Assembly: GCA_965222655.1 (NCBI GenBank)
Contig: CBDCUP010000006.1
Span: 558,001-622,000, forward strand
Source: CAUZIZ01 sp965222655
GTDB lineage: Bacteria; Acidobacteriota; UBA6911; RPQK01; JAJDTT01
DNA: 64,000 nt
Direction of reading: 5' to 3'
Shown: positions 1-8,372 of the stretch, in pieces
How the letters are laid out: each line of letters starts with the position of its first letter
Numbering within the stretch: position 1 is the first letter of the stretch
The notes under the pieces: model-generated
Databases searched by the model: none
What the model saw: the letters and a program-made list of their open reading frames with translations, nothing else
What the model was told of the DNA's origin: nothing
Translations under genes and position numbers: made by a program

Positions 1-2
1 TC

Positions 3-191
3 TGGTCCGGTGAAAACGCGCTGCGGGTCTTGCGCGAGTACCGTACGCTGACGCTGCAGCAACTCGGGGATGCCTGCGGAGTGAGCAATTCACATATTTC
101 CCAGATTGAGAGTGGGAAACGCTCGATGTCCACGCGAGTGCTGAAAAAGTTGGCCGAGGCTCTCCGGATTGACGTGGACCTGTTGTTGTGA
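3..191 (+). CDS. XRE/Cro-family HTH regulator, C-terminal part
   Basis: Only the last 62 codons are in the window; the start lies to the left. The visible part is a complete Cro/CI helix-turn-helix, with WSGENALRVLREYR followed by LQQLGDACGVSNSHISQIES and ending in IDVDLLL. This layout is typical of the XRE antitoxins that follow RelE/HigB-like toxins. The partner, if any, lies outside the window. Its role as a DNA-binding antitoxin or autorepressor is inferred from the family. Confidence 0.8.
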   Translation, partial: WSGENALRVLREYRTLTLQQLGDACGVSNSHISQIESGKRSMSTRVLKKLAEALRIDVDLLL

Positions 192-851
192 CGTGTTCGG
201 ACCGGCGACGCCCGACGCCCTTGTCAGAAGCGGGACCAACAGAAACAGGAACGGCTCTTCATGTTGGCGACGCAAACGTATCATCTCACTTCGCTCTCGA
301 ATAGCGATTACCTCACAACCGATCGCTCGTTGAATCCTCTTCGCCTTTGATCCGGAGGTATCAGTCCCTTTTCCGGCAGCAGATTCACACTTCAATGCCG
401 CTCAGAGTTGCTGAAAGAACACTTGCGTTGTATCAACTTTCTCTCCCCACCAGCATCTCTCTGAGAAAGAAGTCGCCTGACCACCGAGGAACAGGGGACA
501 TGTCCTTCTTGAGCCTGACATGAGCGCCGCAAGAATAGTCTCAGACCTTGTCCCCTCGACGGCGGGGCAGGAGAGAGGCTACATCGTTCTTCGATTCACC
601 GAGCCCCTGGTTGCCCAGCAGCTTTTCGGCGACTTCGATCAGAGCTTCCTGTCGGCGGTCCACCCACAATCCGAAGGGAGAACAACTGAGTTCTCGAAAT
701 CCTAGCGGTAAGCTCGAGACGAAGCGTTTCAAGGGGATATTGAGAATCCTGAACAGCCAGCCTGTGGCCGTTGCTGCTCTCCGAACTTCGGGTGGAGTCG
801 CGATTTCAAGTCTTTCCTCAGGCAGCACACAGCGTTGAAAGGAAACATTCG
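192..851. other. Intergenic region without recognisable gene
   Basis: About 660 bases between the HTH gene and the first large secreted protein. Short open frames occur on both strands, but none has a recognisable domain or a convincing ribosome site. I see no tRNA, terminator or repeat here. The promoter of the downstream gene is presumably in this stretch but is not obvious. Confidence 0.4.
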
Positions 852-3800
852 TTGAGCCGTCGAATATTTGCATCCTGTGTGAGTCGTATCCCGAAGGTGA
901 TCGCCGTAGGGGGCCTTTCCCTGATGATCCTGCAGCTGCACGCTTCTGCTCCGAGCGACGTTCCGGTGAAGCCGTCCCACGGCATTCTTGGTTTCGGCGC
1001 CGATCCCAGCGACGGTAAGTTGCCTGCCGGGCCCTACGATCTCTTCCCTCTACTGTCGACAGGAGACTCGCTCCCTGGAACACCTAACCTGGTCATTGAA
1101 CGGATCATTTCTCCGGCCGTCAATGACGCTGGACAGGTAGGCCTGGCGCTGGAATTGAATGATCGCACCACATCGGAGCGCGACTTCATCTTCGACCTGT
1201 TTGTCCACGACAGCAATGGATTGAACCGGATTGCGGGCACGGCAGGGGTCAAGGGCGACGGAGATTTCGCCCTCAATCAGAACGGGACGATGGCCTTTCG
1301 CGTAGAGGATTCCCTGATCGTGGCCGATTCTGAACGCGTCCTCTACAGAATCCAACCGGGAGATCCTACCCCGGTACCCTCAGCCTCGGAAGGGGGGGTG
1401 ACACTGGGAAGGCTGCATACCCGGGAGCGTTTCTTCAACGACCGGGATGAGACCGTCTTCGTCTCCGAGCTGTCCGACGGTCGGTCTGGACTCTTCCAGG
1501 CGGACCTTGACAGCATCGAAGCAATGGCAATCGAGCTGGAACGGATCCCCGGATTGGCTGGACAACTCTACCCAATGGGCTCGTTGGAGAGGGCCGAGGG
1601 TGTTCTAGTCGATGGTCTGCTGGTGGTCCTCTTGAACCACGGCATCGATGGAATCCTACTTTTCACCGAGTCCGGAGTCGTTCCGCTTGCCTTTGAGGGG
1701 GACCGAATCCTCCCCGGCCTCACCGTCAGGACGCTGAAACTGCTGGACGCTGACGACGCAGGTCGGATCCTCTTGGTCGTCAATAGCGAGCACCTGTTAC
1801 TCTGGACCGGTACAACATTCGAGCGGCTTCTGGGGCCCGGAACCGTGCTCCCAGGCCTGCCTGGACCGTCCCACAAAATCAGCTCAGGGTACATCATGTC
1901 CGAGGACGCCGTATTCTTCACACTCTTGCGGGAGCCGTTGGGAGGGATCTTTCTCTGGAAGTGCTCACAGATACACAAAATCGCCGTGGACGGTGACCCG
2001 TCACCTATGGGAGATCGCCTGCAACTTACCTTTTCGAACAGCCCCTTTCCGGGCCACGGCGGGCGCCTGTTGTATCCCTTCCCTCGTCCGGCCTCGACCG
2101 CAGAGGCAGTCTTTGAAGCCAGGATTCCGGAGAGGCCTTTTCGGGTTCCGATGGTATGGCAGAGGGGGACACTCTTGCCCATTGACCTAAGCCTTGAACC
2201 AGTGTCCAAAGATCCGGCAGGGTTGCTGCAAGGTCTGACTCCCCTGGGAACCGATGCGACCGGATCCATTCTGTTGCGGGGTAATCTATGTTGCCAGCAC
2301 GAGAGTCTCTTCTGGGCCCGACCCGCCTCGCCGCGCACCTCCTACATTCCCTTCCTGGCCCATGGAACCGCGGGGACTCTACGGTACCAATCGACCCTGG
2401 AAATGCTCAATACCTCCCATTTCCCGGCCCTCGTCCGTGTCGAGTTCTTCAGTGCCGCGGGTACCCAGCTACAGGCCAGTACCGATGAGTTCCTGATACC
2501 TGTAGAAGGAACGTCGACCGTTTCGGTCCAGGAGCCGGAACTCTCCACCGGGTACGCCAAGTTGACCGTGGAGAATGGTGCCACGCTGCTACCTTCCCTC
2601 AAATTGAGAATTTTCGAGGGCGACTCCCTACTCGGCCGAAGCGTGATTTCCGCCGAGGTGCCTGCAACCCAGTGGGACCTGATCGTGGATGTCTCTTCCG
2701 GCTCCCCGCTGCCGCTTTCACTCACCAACCCCAACCGGGGCCCGCTGACATTCGAACTGGAACTCCGAGACCGCGAAGGTGTCGTAGTCGATCAGGCCGA
2801 GATGCGCGTGGACGAGGGACGGCAGGCCAGCTTCTACGTCAGTACTATTTTCCCCCTGCTGGCTTCTGGGGACTTCTCCGGGCGCCTCTCGCTCCGAAGC
2901 GGCCGGCCGTTTCTGATAGCGGCCTTCAGCCAATTGGGATTGAAGCTCTTCCCCGTTCCCCTGTTCAGCGAAGCCGAGCCGTCGCCGCAGTGGGGCTTTA
3001 AAACCCGTTTCCCACTGGAACGGAGCGGCGAGCGTTTTGGTCTCGTGCGCGCCAACCGTCAAGGAACTATAGCCTTCACCGTCGAGGCCGAGGATATCCC
3101 CACCCAGCTTTGGGTGCTCACGCCCCAAGACAGTCAGCAGCTACTGCCTGTTTCATCGTTTCCGCCATCCACACCTGGATTCCCGTACCAGGATGCTCAG
3201 GTTGCTGCAGTCAATGAGGCTGGACAGGTACTCTTTGCTCTTCAGAGAGCGGAGGATCAGATCTCGGAACTCTTCCTTTTTCGAGATGGGGAACAGCGAA
3301 AGATCTACGAGTGGGAGGGCGGTTTCACCACACCAATCGGGGCCGCGCTCAGTCCCAGCGGGCTGGTGGCGCTGAGAGGTGAGCAGCTCGTGCTGATCGA
3401 CGCCGGCGCCCAGGTCCTAGTACGCTCGACCGACCTTCTCCCGGACGGCTCCGGCGATGTCTGGGGACGCATCGAAGTCACGAGTTTCAACCGGAACAGC
3501 GACCTCGTATTCGCCACTCCTCGGGGAGCCGGCTTATTTGCCGACGGCAAGGTGCGACTCCTGACTCGAACAGATCAGTTTCCTGGAGTACCCGACAATC
3601 CCGTCGATATTCTGGATGCCCGCCTCAATGACTCGGGTCAGACTTTCTTCCGGGCAGCCTGGAAGGAAGACGTTCTAACCACCAAGATCGGCCTGTTCGT
3701 TCATCACGAGGGACAAACCCGATCCGCGGTCCTGCCGGGAGACGTTCTACCGGATTCAGCCGACATCAGCGTCGTGCAGGTGGGGAGTTTCCAGCTGGAC

Positions 3801-4811
3801 TCAGAGGGCCGGGCGGTGGCGGCTGTCTGGGTTCAAGAGGAAGAGTCCAGGGAATACATCGTCTTCCTGAGAGTGCCGGCGGACACGGGAGCAGCGGAGA
3901 CATTGCTGAGACTCGATTCTCAACCCGGGATTAGTGAGATCTACGGCTTCGACGTCGCACCCGACGGGAGTCTCCTCATTCATGCTAGCGAGGGGGAGCC
4001 CCAGTCGGTTTGGTTGTGGAGCTCCGGGGTTCTGCGGAAGGTACTCGGGGGGGACCTCCCGGGCGAGTCCTCGATCACGCCAGCATTCGTCCGACGGGTC
4101 AACCCCGTCAAGATGCTCGAGTCGGGACAGATGGTGCTGGATCTGGAGGCCGAGGGGGGCCGAGGCGATGGCATCTATCTAGGACAGCTTCGCTACACCC
4201 GTAAGTACCTGCCCCTGATCGTTCAAGGTACCTTCGGCCCCAGCTCTTACGGATCCCGGCTGCTCCTGTCCAATCCGAGTCCGCAGGAGTCTACGGTCCG
4301 GATCCAACCCATGGCACCCGACGGAGCCCAAACCACTCCGACGGAGGTGGTCACATTGGCCGCCGGAGCAACGAGAGCCGTCGAGTTCGACCAAACGCCA
4401 GGGTTGCTGGGTTGGGCACAGTTGGAGAGCGAAGGAGCGATTCAGGCCTTACTTCGGATCACCCAGGCTCAAGACGGATCGATCGGCTCTGAGATTTTCA
4501 CCAAAGCCTCTATCCTACGGCACCGAGCAACCCTTCGGGGCCACCTTTCTCGCAAAGAAGATACCGCCCTCTCACTTGTCAATCCCTATCCGAGAACAAT
4601 GACCGTGGAGCTAGAACTCACTGGAAGAAGAGGATCGGTAACGCGCGAACTGGTGATCTCTGCCGGCGGGCAGTCAACCTGGCTCTCTTCGCAGGAATTC
4701 CTGCAGGGATCACCTCCCCTCCGAACCATCCGACTTCGCAGCGGACTACCCTTTCCGATACTGCCGCTCCAGCTGGAGGGGTTTTCACCAGTCGTCGCGC
4801 CGCTTCGCTAG
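852..4811 (+). CDS. Large secreted NxxGxxxF tandem-repeat protein
   Basis: About 1,320 residues, predicted to be exported. I prefer the TTG start at 852, with AAAGGA about 8 nt upstream; it opens on a basic segment and a hydrophobic stretch (VIAVGGLSLMILQLHASA) that reads as a signal peptide. The frame is also open from a TTG at 771. The body holds repeated motifs of the choice-of-anchor NxxGxxxAF type: VNDAGQVGLAL, LNQNGTMAF, VNEAGQVLFAL, FNRNSDLVF and LNDSGQTFF. Two blocks (near residues 510-690 and the last 220) resemble the C-terminal module of the protein at 8373-11048, with YIPFLAHG and YLPLIVQG starts followed by LNTS or LSNPS. There is no catalytic motif. A role at the cell surface or outside the cell is inference. 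Confidence 0.75.
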   Translation: MSRRIFASCVSRIPKVIAVGGLSLMILQLHASAPSDVPVKPSHGILGFGADPSDGKLPAGPYDLFPLLSTGDSLPGTPNLVIERIISPAVNDAGQVGLALELNDRTTSERDFIFDLFVHDSNGLNRIAGTAGVKGDGDFALNQNGTMAFRVEDSLIVADSERVLYRIQPGDPTPVPSASEGGVTLGRLHTRERFFNDRDETVFVSELSDGRSGLFQADLDSIEAMAIELERIPGLAGQLYPMGSLERAEGVLVDGLLVVLLNHGIDGILLFTESGVVPLAFEGDRILPGLTVRTLKLLDADDAGRILLVVNSEHLLLWTGTTFERLLGPGTVLPGLPGPSHKISSGYIMSEDAVFFTLLREPLGGIFLWKCSQIHKIAVDGDPSPMGDRLQLTFSNSPFPGHGGRLLYPFPRPASTAEAVFEARIPERPFRVPMVWQRGTLLPIDLSLEPVSKDPAGLLQGLTPLGTDATGSILLRGNLCCQHESLFWARPASPRTSYIPFLAHGTAGTLRYQSTLEMLNTSHFPALVRVEFFSAAGTQLQASTDEFLIPVEGTSTVSVQEPELSTGYAKLTVENGATLLPSLKLRIFEGDSLLGRSVISAEVPATQWDLIVDVSSGSPLPLSLTNPNRGPLTFELELRDREGVVVDQAEMRVDEGRQASFYVSTIFPLLASGDFSGRLSLRSGRPFLIAAFSQLGLKLFPVPLFSEAEPSPQWGFKTRFPLERSGERFGLVRANRQGTIAFTVEAEDIPTQLWVLTPQDSQQLLPVSSFPPSTPGFPYQDAQVAAVNEAGQVLFALQRAEDQISELFLFRDGEQRKIYEWEGGFTTPIGAALSPSGLVALRGEQLVLIDAGAQVLVRSTDLLPDGSGDVWGRIEVTSFNRNSDLVFATPRGAGLFADGKVRLLTRTDQFPGVPDNPVDILDARLNDSGQTFFRAAWKEDVLTTKIGLFVHHEGQTRSAVLPGDVLPDSADISVVQVGSFQLDSEGRAVAAVWVQEEESREYIVFLRVPADTGAAETLLRLDSQPGISEIYGFDVAPDGSLLIHASEGEPQSVWLWSSGVLRKVLGGDLPGESSITPAFVRRVNPVKMLESGQMVLDLEAEGGRGDGIYLGQLRYTRKYLPLIVQGTFGPSSYGSRLLLSNPSPQESTVRIQPMAPDGAQTTPTEVVTLAAGATRAVEFDQTPGLLGWAQLESEGAIQALLRITQAQDGSIGSEIFTKASILRHRATLRGHLSRKEDTALSLVNPYPRTMTVELELTGRRGSVTRELVISAGGQSTWLSSQEFLQGSPPLRTIRLRSGLPFPILPLQLEGFSPVVAPLR

Positions 4812-4915
4812 TTTGAGAGGCGAAGCCGTCGCGGAATGGCCTTCAACGCTGCCCGATTTCTCCTGCACCGGGAAGGACTCAATGATGAAACAATCGAAAT
4901 TCTTGGTGTGCTTAA

Positions 4916-5104
4916 CCCGGATTTCTCATCGCTTGTCGTAGCGAGGCGCCGCAAGGGCCGTCCTGGCAAGGCTTGCGACCGAGACCACTCGTGGCGAGCC
5001 CCCGCAGTCGTACTCGTGCAGTACGTCGACGAGGCCGAGAGAGCGTAACGCAGCCAGGACGGATGTTTGCGGCGACGCAGTAGACCAGCGATGAGAAATG
5101 CGGG
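4916..5104 (+). mobile_element. 189-bp MITE-like element, family 1, copy 1
   Basis: A 189-bp sequence with imperfect inverted ends of about 40 bp (CCCGGATTTCTCATCGC on the left, matching CCCGCATTTCTCATCGC on the reverse complement of the right). It is flanked on both sides by TTAA (4912-4915 and 5105-5108). A second copy of the same length in opposite orientation lies at 30153-30341, flanked by CTAG. It carries no transposase frame. The 4-bp flanks fit YTAR, the target of the IS5 subgroup of the IS5 family, so mobilisation in trans by such a transposase is plausible. Confidence 0.8.
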
Positions 5105-5254
5105 TTAATTATTCTCGGGGTCAACTCAGGAGCCCTGGCACAGGACCTCACAATCCAGAGGCTTGTCTAGTTTAGGCGGACTTTGTCCCTTAGCACACCA
5201 GGAAGAGCCGCGAAGTCATTCCTATTGGGAAGACCCGCAGTCAATTTGAAGATT

Positions 5255-5791
5255 ATGAATGAAGTCACTACATACTACCTAGAAATGAAGTCCCCCTCTT
5301 CGCTGAAAGGCAAGAAGGCGTCCAAAGGGATGCGAATACAAGAATGTGAAATCAAACAGTTTCAGCCCAATAGATTCTTCTATCAGTTCGTAGGCGAAGC
5401 CTGGGAGTGGACGGATAGGCTCTCCTGGTCAGATCAAATATGGAAATCCTACGCGGAAAGCGACAACCTTAGAACGTGGATTGCTTACTACAAAGGCTCT
5501 CCTGCTGGATACTATGAGCTACAGCGACAAGACCGTGGCGATGTAGAGATCGCCTATTTCGGCTTGGCTCCCAGGTTCATCGGCCAAGGCTTTGGAGGGC
5601 ACCTGCTGTCTCGAGCAATCGACTCGGCCTGGGAGTGGAAGGGAACAAAGAGGGTATGGGTCCACACCTGCAGCCTTGATCATCCAAGTGCCCTACAGAA
5701 CTACAAAGCACGAGGCATGAAAGTCTATCGAGTTGAGACTACTAGCAAGGTGCCGGGGCGGACGCCGACAAGCAGCACCGCTGAGCCTTGA
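5255..5791 (+). CDS. GNAT family N-acetyltransferase
   Basis: A 178-residue protein from the ATG at 5255; the frame is open further upstream to a TTG, but that segment looks unrelated. It begins MNEVTTYYLEMKSPSSL and contains the acetyl-CoA binding region VEIAYFGLAPRFIGQGFGGH (motif A, R/Q-x-x-G-x-G/A) and the motif B segment RVWVHTCSLDHPSALQNY. It should transfer an acetyl group from acetyl-CoA to a small amine or protein N-terminus; the substrate is unknown. It lies 16 bp upstream of the phosphatase gene and may be cotranscribed with it. Confidence 0.85.
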   Translation: MNEVTTYYLEMKSPSSLKGKKASKGMRIQECEIKQFQPNRFFYQFVGEAWEWTDRLSWSDQIWKSYAESDNLRTWIAYYKGSPAGYYELQRQDRGDVEIAYFGLAPRFIGQGFGGHLLSRAIDSAWEWKGTKRVWVHTCSLDHPSALQNYKARGMKVYRVETTSKVPGRTPTSSTAEP

Positions 5792-5807
5792 CGTTGGCCG
5801 GAACATC

Positions 5808-6368
5808 ATGGAAACGATTTACCTAGTTCGTCACGCTCAGAGCCACCCCAGGTCATCACAACACCACTCAGAGTGGAGGCTGAGTTCGAGGGGGCAAAGA
5901 CAATCGGAACAGCTGACGGAATTGCTTGAACCACTTGGAATTGGGCAGATCTTCTCAAGCCCGTTCGTGCGCTGCCTGGAGACGATCGGACCATTCGCAA
6001 GAAAGTGTAGGATTCAGGTTGCTGTGGCTGACGATCTGCGCGAACGGCTCATTTCGAAAGAATTCATAGATGATTTTTACGAGCTCTGTTGCAGATCATG
6101 GGAGAATTTCGATTTTGCCTTGCCGGGATGCGAGACATCCGCTGAGGCCCAGAACAGGTTTGTGAAGGTCGTCACGGCTATAACGGATGGACACGACCAA
6201 AAACCGCTAGCCATGTGCACTCATGGGAACGTGATTGGACTATTCCTGAACTGGGTGGACAATAGTGCAGGACTAAAGGAATCCGAGCAGTTGAGGAATC
6301 CCGATGTGCTCAGGGTTGTGCGACGAGGTGGCATGTTTGCCTGGGATCGTAGTTGGGTCATCCGGTAA
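5808..6368 (+). CDS. Histidine phosphatase family protein, C-terminus replaced by a MITE
   Basis: A phosphoglycerate-mutase-like phosphatase with the RHG-type motif LVRHAQSH at residues 5-12, the second-half motif MCTHGNVIGLF with its catalytic His, and FSSPFVRCLETI between them. The last residues (WVIR, stop at 6366-6368) are encoded by the inverted-repeat element inserted at 6355. Joining the two copies of the 8-bp target duplication restores the frame and continues for about 23 residues (SFRLKGLDTIATDKGKHLL and a few more) to a TGA at 6749-6751. The catalytic core is intact, so the shortened protein may still work. Confidence 0.85.
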   Translation: METIYLVRHAQSHPRSSQHHSEWRLSSRGQRQSEQLTELLEPLGIGQIFSSPFVRCLETIGPFARKCRIQVAVADDLRERLISKEFIDDFYELCCRSWENFDFALPGCETSAEAQNRFVKVVTAITDGHDQKPLAMCTHGNVIGLFLNWVDNSAGLKESEQLRNPDVLRVVRRGGMFAWDRSWVIR

Positions 6369-6672
6369 ATGGGGAGGTGGAACGTGGTTCGGCGCTTTCC
6401 GGATCCCAAATCTGGTTCCCCGTTCGCTTGTCAATATAGTCGGCTGCAGTAGCAGGGGCCGTGGGAACTGTGGAAAACTCCGAGCGATATCGAACTGGGC
6501 CAGCAAGCCCGTGATACGGAGTTTTCCAAGCGCTGTGCGAACGGTGGAAAAACAACTGCGAGCACTTGCCAGTTCTCCTCCAGAACTACTTGTTTTTCCA
6601 CGGTTTGCATAGTGCGGCAGTTTCCGCGGCCTGCCTTTGACTGGCGGCACCTCCCCATTTACCGGATGAACC
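6355..6672 (+). mobile_element. 318-bp MITE-like element, family 2, copy A
   Basis: Terminal inverted repeats start GGG or GGT followed by TCATCCGGTAAATGGGGAGG. The element is flanked by a perfect 8-bp duplication, TCGTAGTT, at 6347-6354 and 6673-6680. The interior is palindrome-rich (for example GTGGAAAAACAA facing TTGTTTTTCCAC). There is no credible coding frame. Copies B (24778-25096) and C (38407-38723) are nearly identical. It inserted into the 3' end of the histidine phosphatase gene. Confidence 0.9.
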
Positions 6673-6969
6673 TCGTAGTTTCCGTCTAAAGGGGCTGGAC
6701 ACCATAGCGACGGACAAGGGGAAACACCTATTGAGAGAGACTGATGATTGACCAACAGGCACTGCCCCGGAAATCAGACTCCCCTAAGCTCCGCAGAGTC
6801 CAGTGAGATTTGGTGTTGGGCCTTGATGTGGACAATCCCTGGCTGAAAGTCCCTGCTGCAGACTACCAGACCCACATGGAACATGAATCCGTACTATGTA
6901 TCCTGTGATACCTAACCCTGCACTACAGCCTTGTCGTTATACCCTCGATGCAAGCCGATCAACAACCTC

Positions 6970-7875
6970 TCACTCGACAGCAAAGGTCTCGGGATCAATG
7001 GAGGAGTCATGGGCGATGTGATCGAACTGCATCTCCCAATGACCCACGAAATCCCCCTCGTTCCGATCGAGTTTGACGGTGACCCGATAGTTGTGCGGCA
7101 GGATCAGCTTGTCCACTGCTTTGAAGTCATCAAATCTCTCCTCCACAGTGATCTGGTATCGAGACGTGTCGCCGTCGACCTCAAGGTGTCGAGTGCCCCT
7201 CGCGGTCGGACCGGCTGCTCCTTGGGCGCCCTCGCCTAAGTCTACAGTGCGAGTCCTCATCGTTCCGGAAACAGTGGTGAGTTGGTAAGAGCTGGCAACA
7301 TGGCGGTAGGTCTCGGGCTCGAAAAAAAGAGCGATTCGATAGTCCACACCCCCCTTTGGTTTGTACTCGAGCCGATGCAGCTTCTTCTCATGGAACTTCT
7401 TGAGCCCCTTATACCTGAGCTTGGGTCGTCTTCCCTTGAGATCGAGAAGAGGCCAGCCGGTGTTCAAAACACCTCCGTACAAACCTTCCCGGATGATGTG
7501 GTGGAAATCAGCCCAGAGGGATTCTCCCAGCTGGGAGCGGATTCCCGGCGAAATATAAGGAACATCCACTTTCTTGCCGTCGAAGATGGCCAGTTCCTCC
7601 GAATACTGTGGGTACCCGAAGCGAATACTCGAGCGAAGCTTCCGTCCCTCCGAAGTCAACCTGGCCGGCCCGGCCGCAAGTGCCCAGCCGCCAACCCGAA
7701 TGTCCACGTTTCCACGACCTTGAGCAACTCGGCTCTTGCGGGCCGGGTTTTCTCCGATGGCTTTCAAGTGGAATTTAGTCAGCTCCTCCTTTTGGAGTTT
7801 CTTGGCAATGGCTTCGCCGGGCAAGAGGAGTGACGGGAGGAGAGAGACTACAAGGAAGCTCGCGATCGTTCTCAT
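6970..7875 (-). CDS. Secreted protein of unknown function
   Basis: A 301-residue protein. The start is the ATG at 7875, preceded by AAGGAC and opening directly on the signal peptide MRTIASFLVVSLLPSLLLPG ending in AIA. The frame extends 15 codons upstream, but that extension does not look like part of an exported protein. The mature part is charged, with many K/R-rich strands and tryptophans and no cysteine pairs, and no motif I recognise. It has the look of a lipoprotein-carrier-like beta fold (LolA-type), but I cannot support that from motifs. It is flanked by intergenic DNA, so it is probably monocistronic. Confidence 0.7.
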   Translation of the reverse strand: MRTIASFLVVSLLPSLLLPGEAIAKKLQKEELTKFHLKAIGENPARKSRVAQGRGNVDIRVGGWALAAGPARLTSEGRKLRSSIRFGYPQYSEELAIFDGKKVDVPYISPGIRSQLGESLWADFHHIIREGLYGGVLNTGWPLLDLKGRRPKLRYKGLKKFHEKKLHRLEYKPKGGVDYRIALFFEPETYRHVASSYQLTTVSGTMRTRTVDLGEGAQGAAGPTARGTRHLEVDGDTSRYQITVEERFDDFKAVDKLILPHNYRVTVKLDRNEGDFVGHWEMQFDHIAHDSSIDPETFAVE

Positions 7876-8372
7876 AGTCGACGTCCTTCTAAATGGACTC
7901 CTGGGGAGGAACCGGTCCAAAAAAACCTTCGATTCTGATTCTCCGCCCTGGCCTTCGCGAGCCTTGGACTTGAGACAACGGGTTCTTCCAAGTATATGGC
8001 AAGTCCTTGGGCCAAAGGGGGATGGCGGCAGTTACAGCGATGTCACTTGCGCCCCCGACACGCCGAGGCTACCTTGATGTGCCCTCTGTGATCCTCGCTG
8101 CCTGATTCGCCCCCCGCGGTCTCTGCCTGGTTGTGCCGATTCTCCCGCTGCATCCTCCACCAGCAGAGGAGGTATTGGGTGCAGCCCATGGAGGTAGCGG
8201 CAGGGACGAGCCAGAGGTGCCTGTTCAAATCCCCCGGCACACAGGAACGGGGCCAATAGTATGATAGTAACTAAGAGGATGGTGACTGCCCTTTGAGAAG
8301 AGCTTTGTCGCACGCGAGACGAGCGACGAAAACTGATGCCAATATTGTCCAACTCTCTCAACTGCAACTGCG
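7876..8372. other. Intergenic region between divergent secreted-protein genes
   Basis: About 500 bases between two genes that point away from each other, so both promoters should lie here. I find no convincing small gene, RNA or repeat. Open frames on the minus strand around 8032-8590 have no recognisable content. Confidence 0.4.

Noticed and set aside
541..1083. 180-residue minus-strand frame near the left end
   Set aside because: Antisense to the signal-peptide region of the large secreted protein; arginine-rich and without family resemblance.
6304..6755. Several 60-160-residue frames inside the family 2 MITE copies
   Set aside because: They appear on both strands of a palindrome, differ between copies only by insertion context, and have no ribosome site or domain.
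8150..8245. tRNA-like T-loop (GTTCAAATC) upstream of the propeller gene
   Set aside because: No acceptor, D or anticodon stem can be drawn around it.
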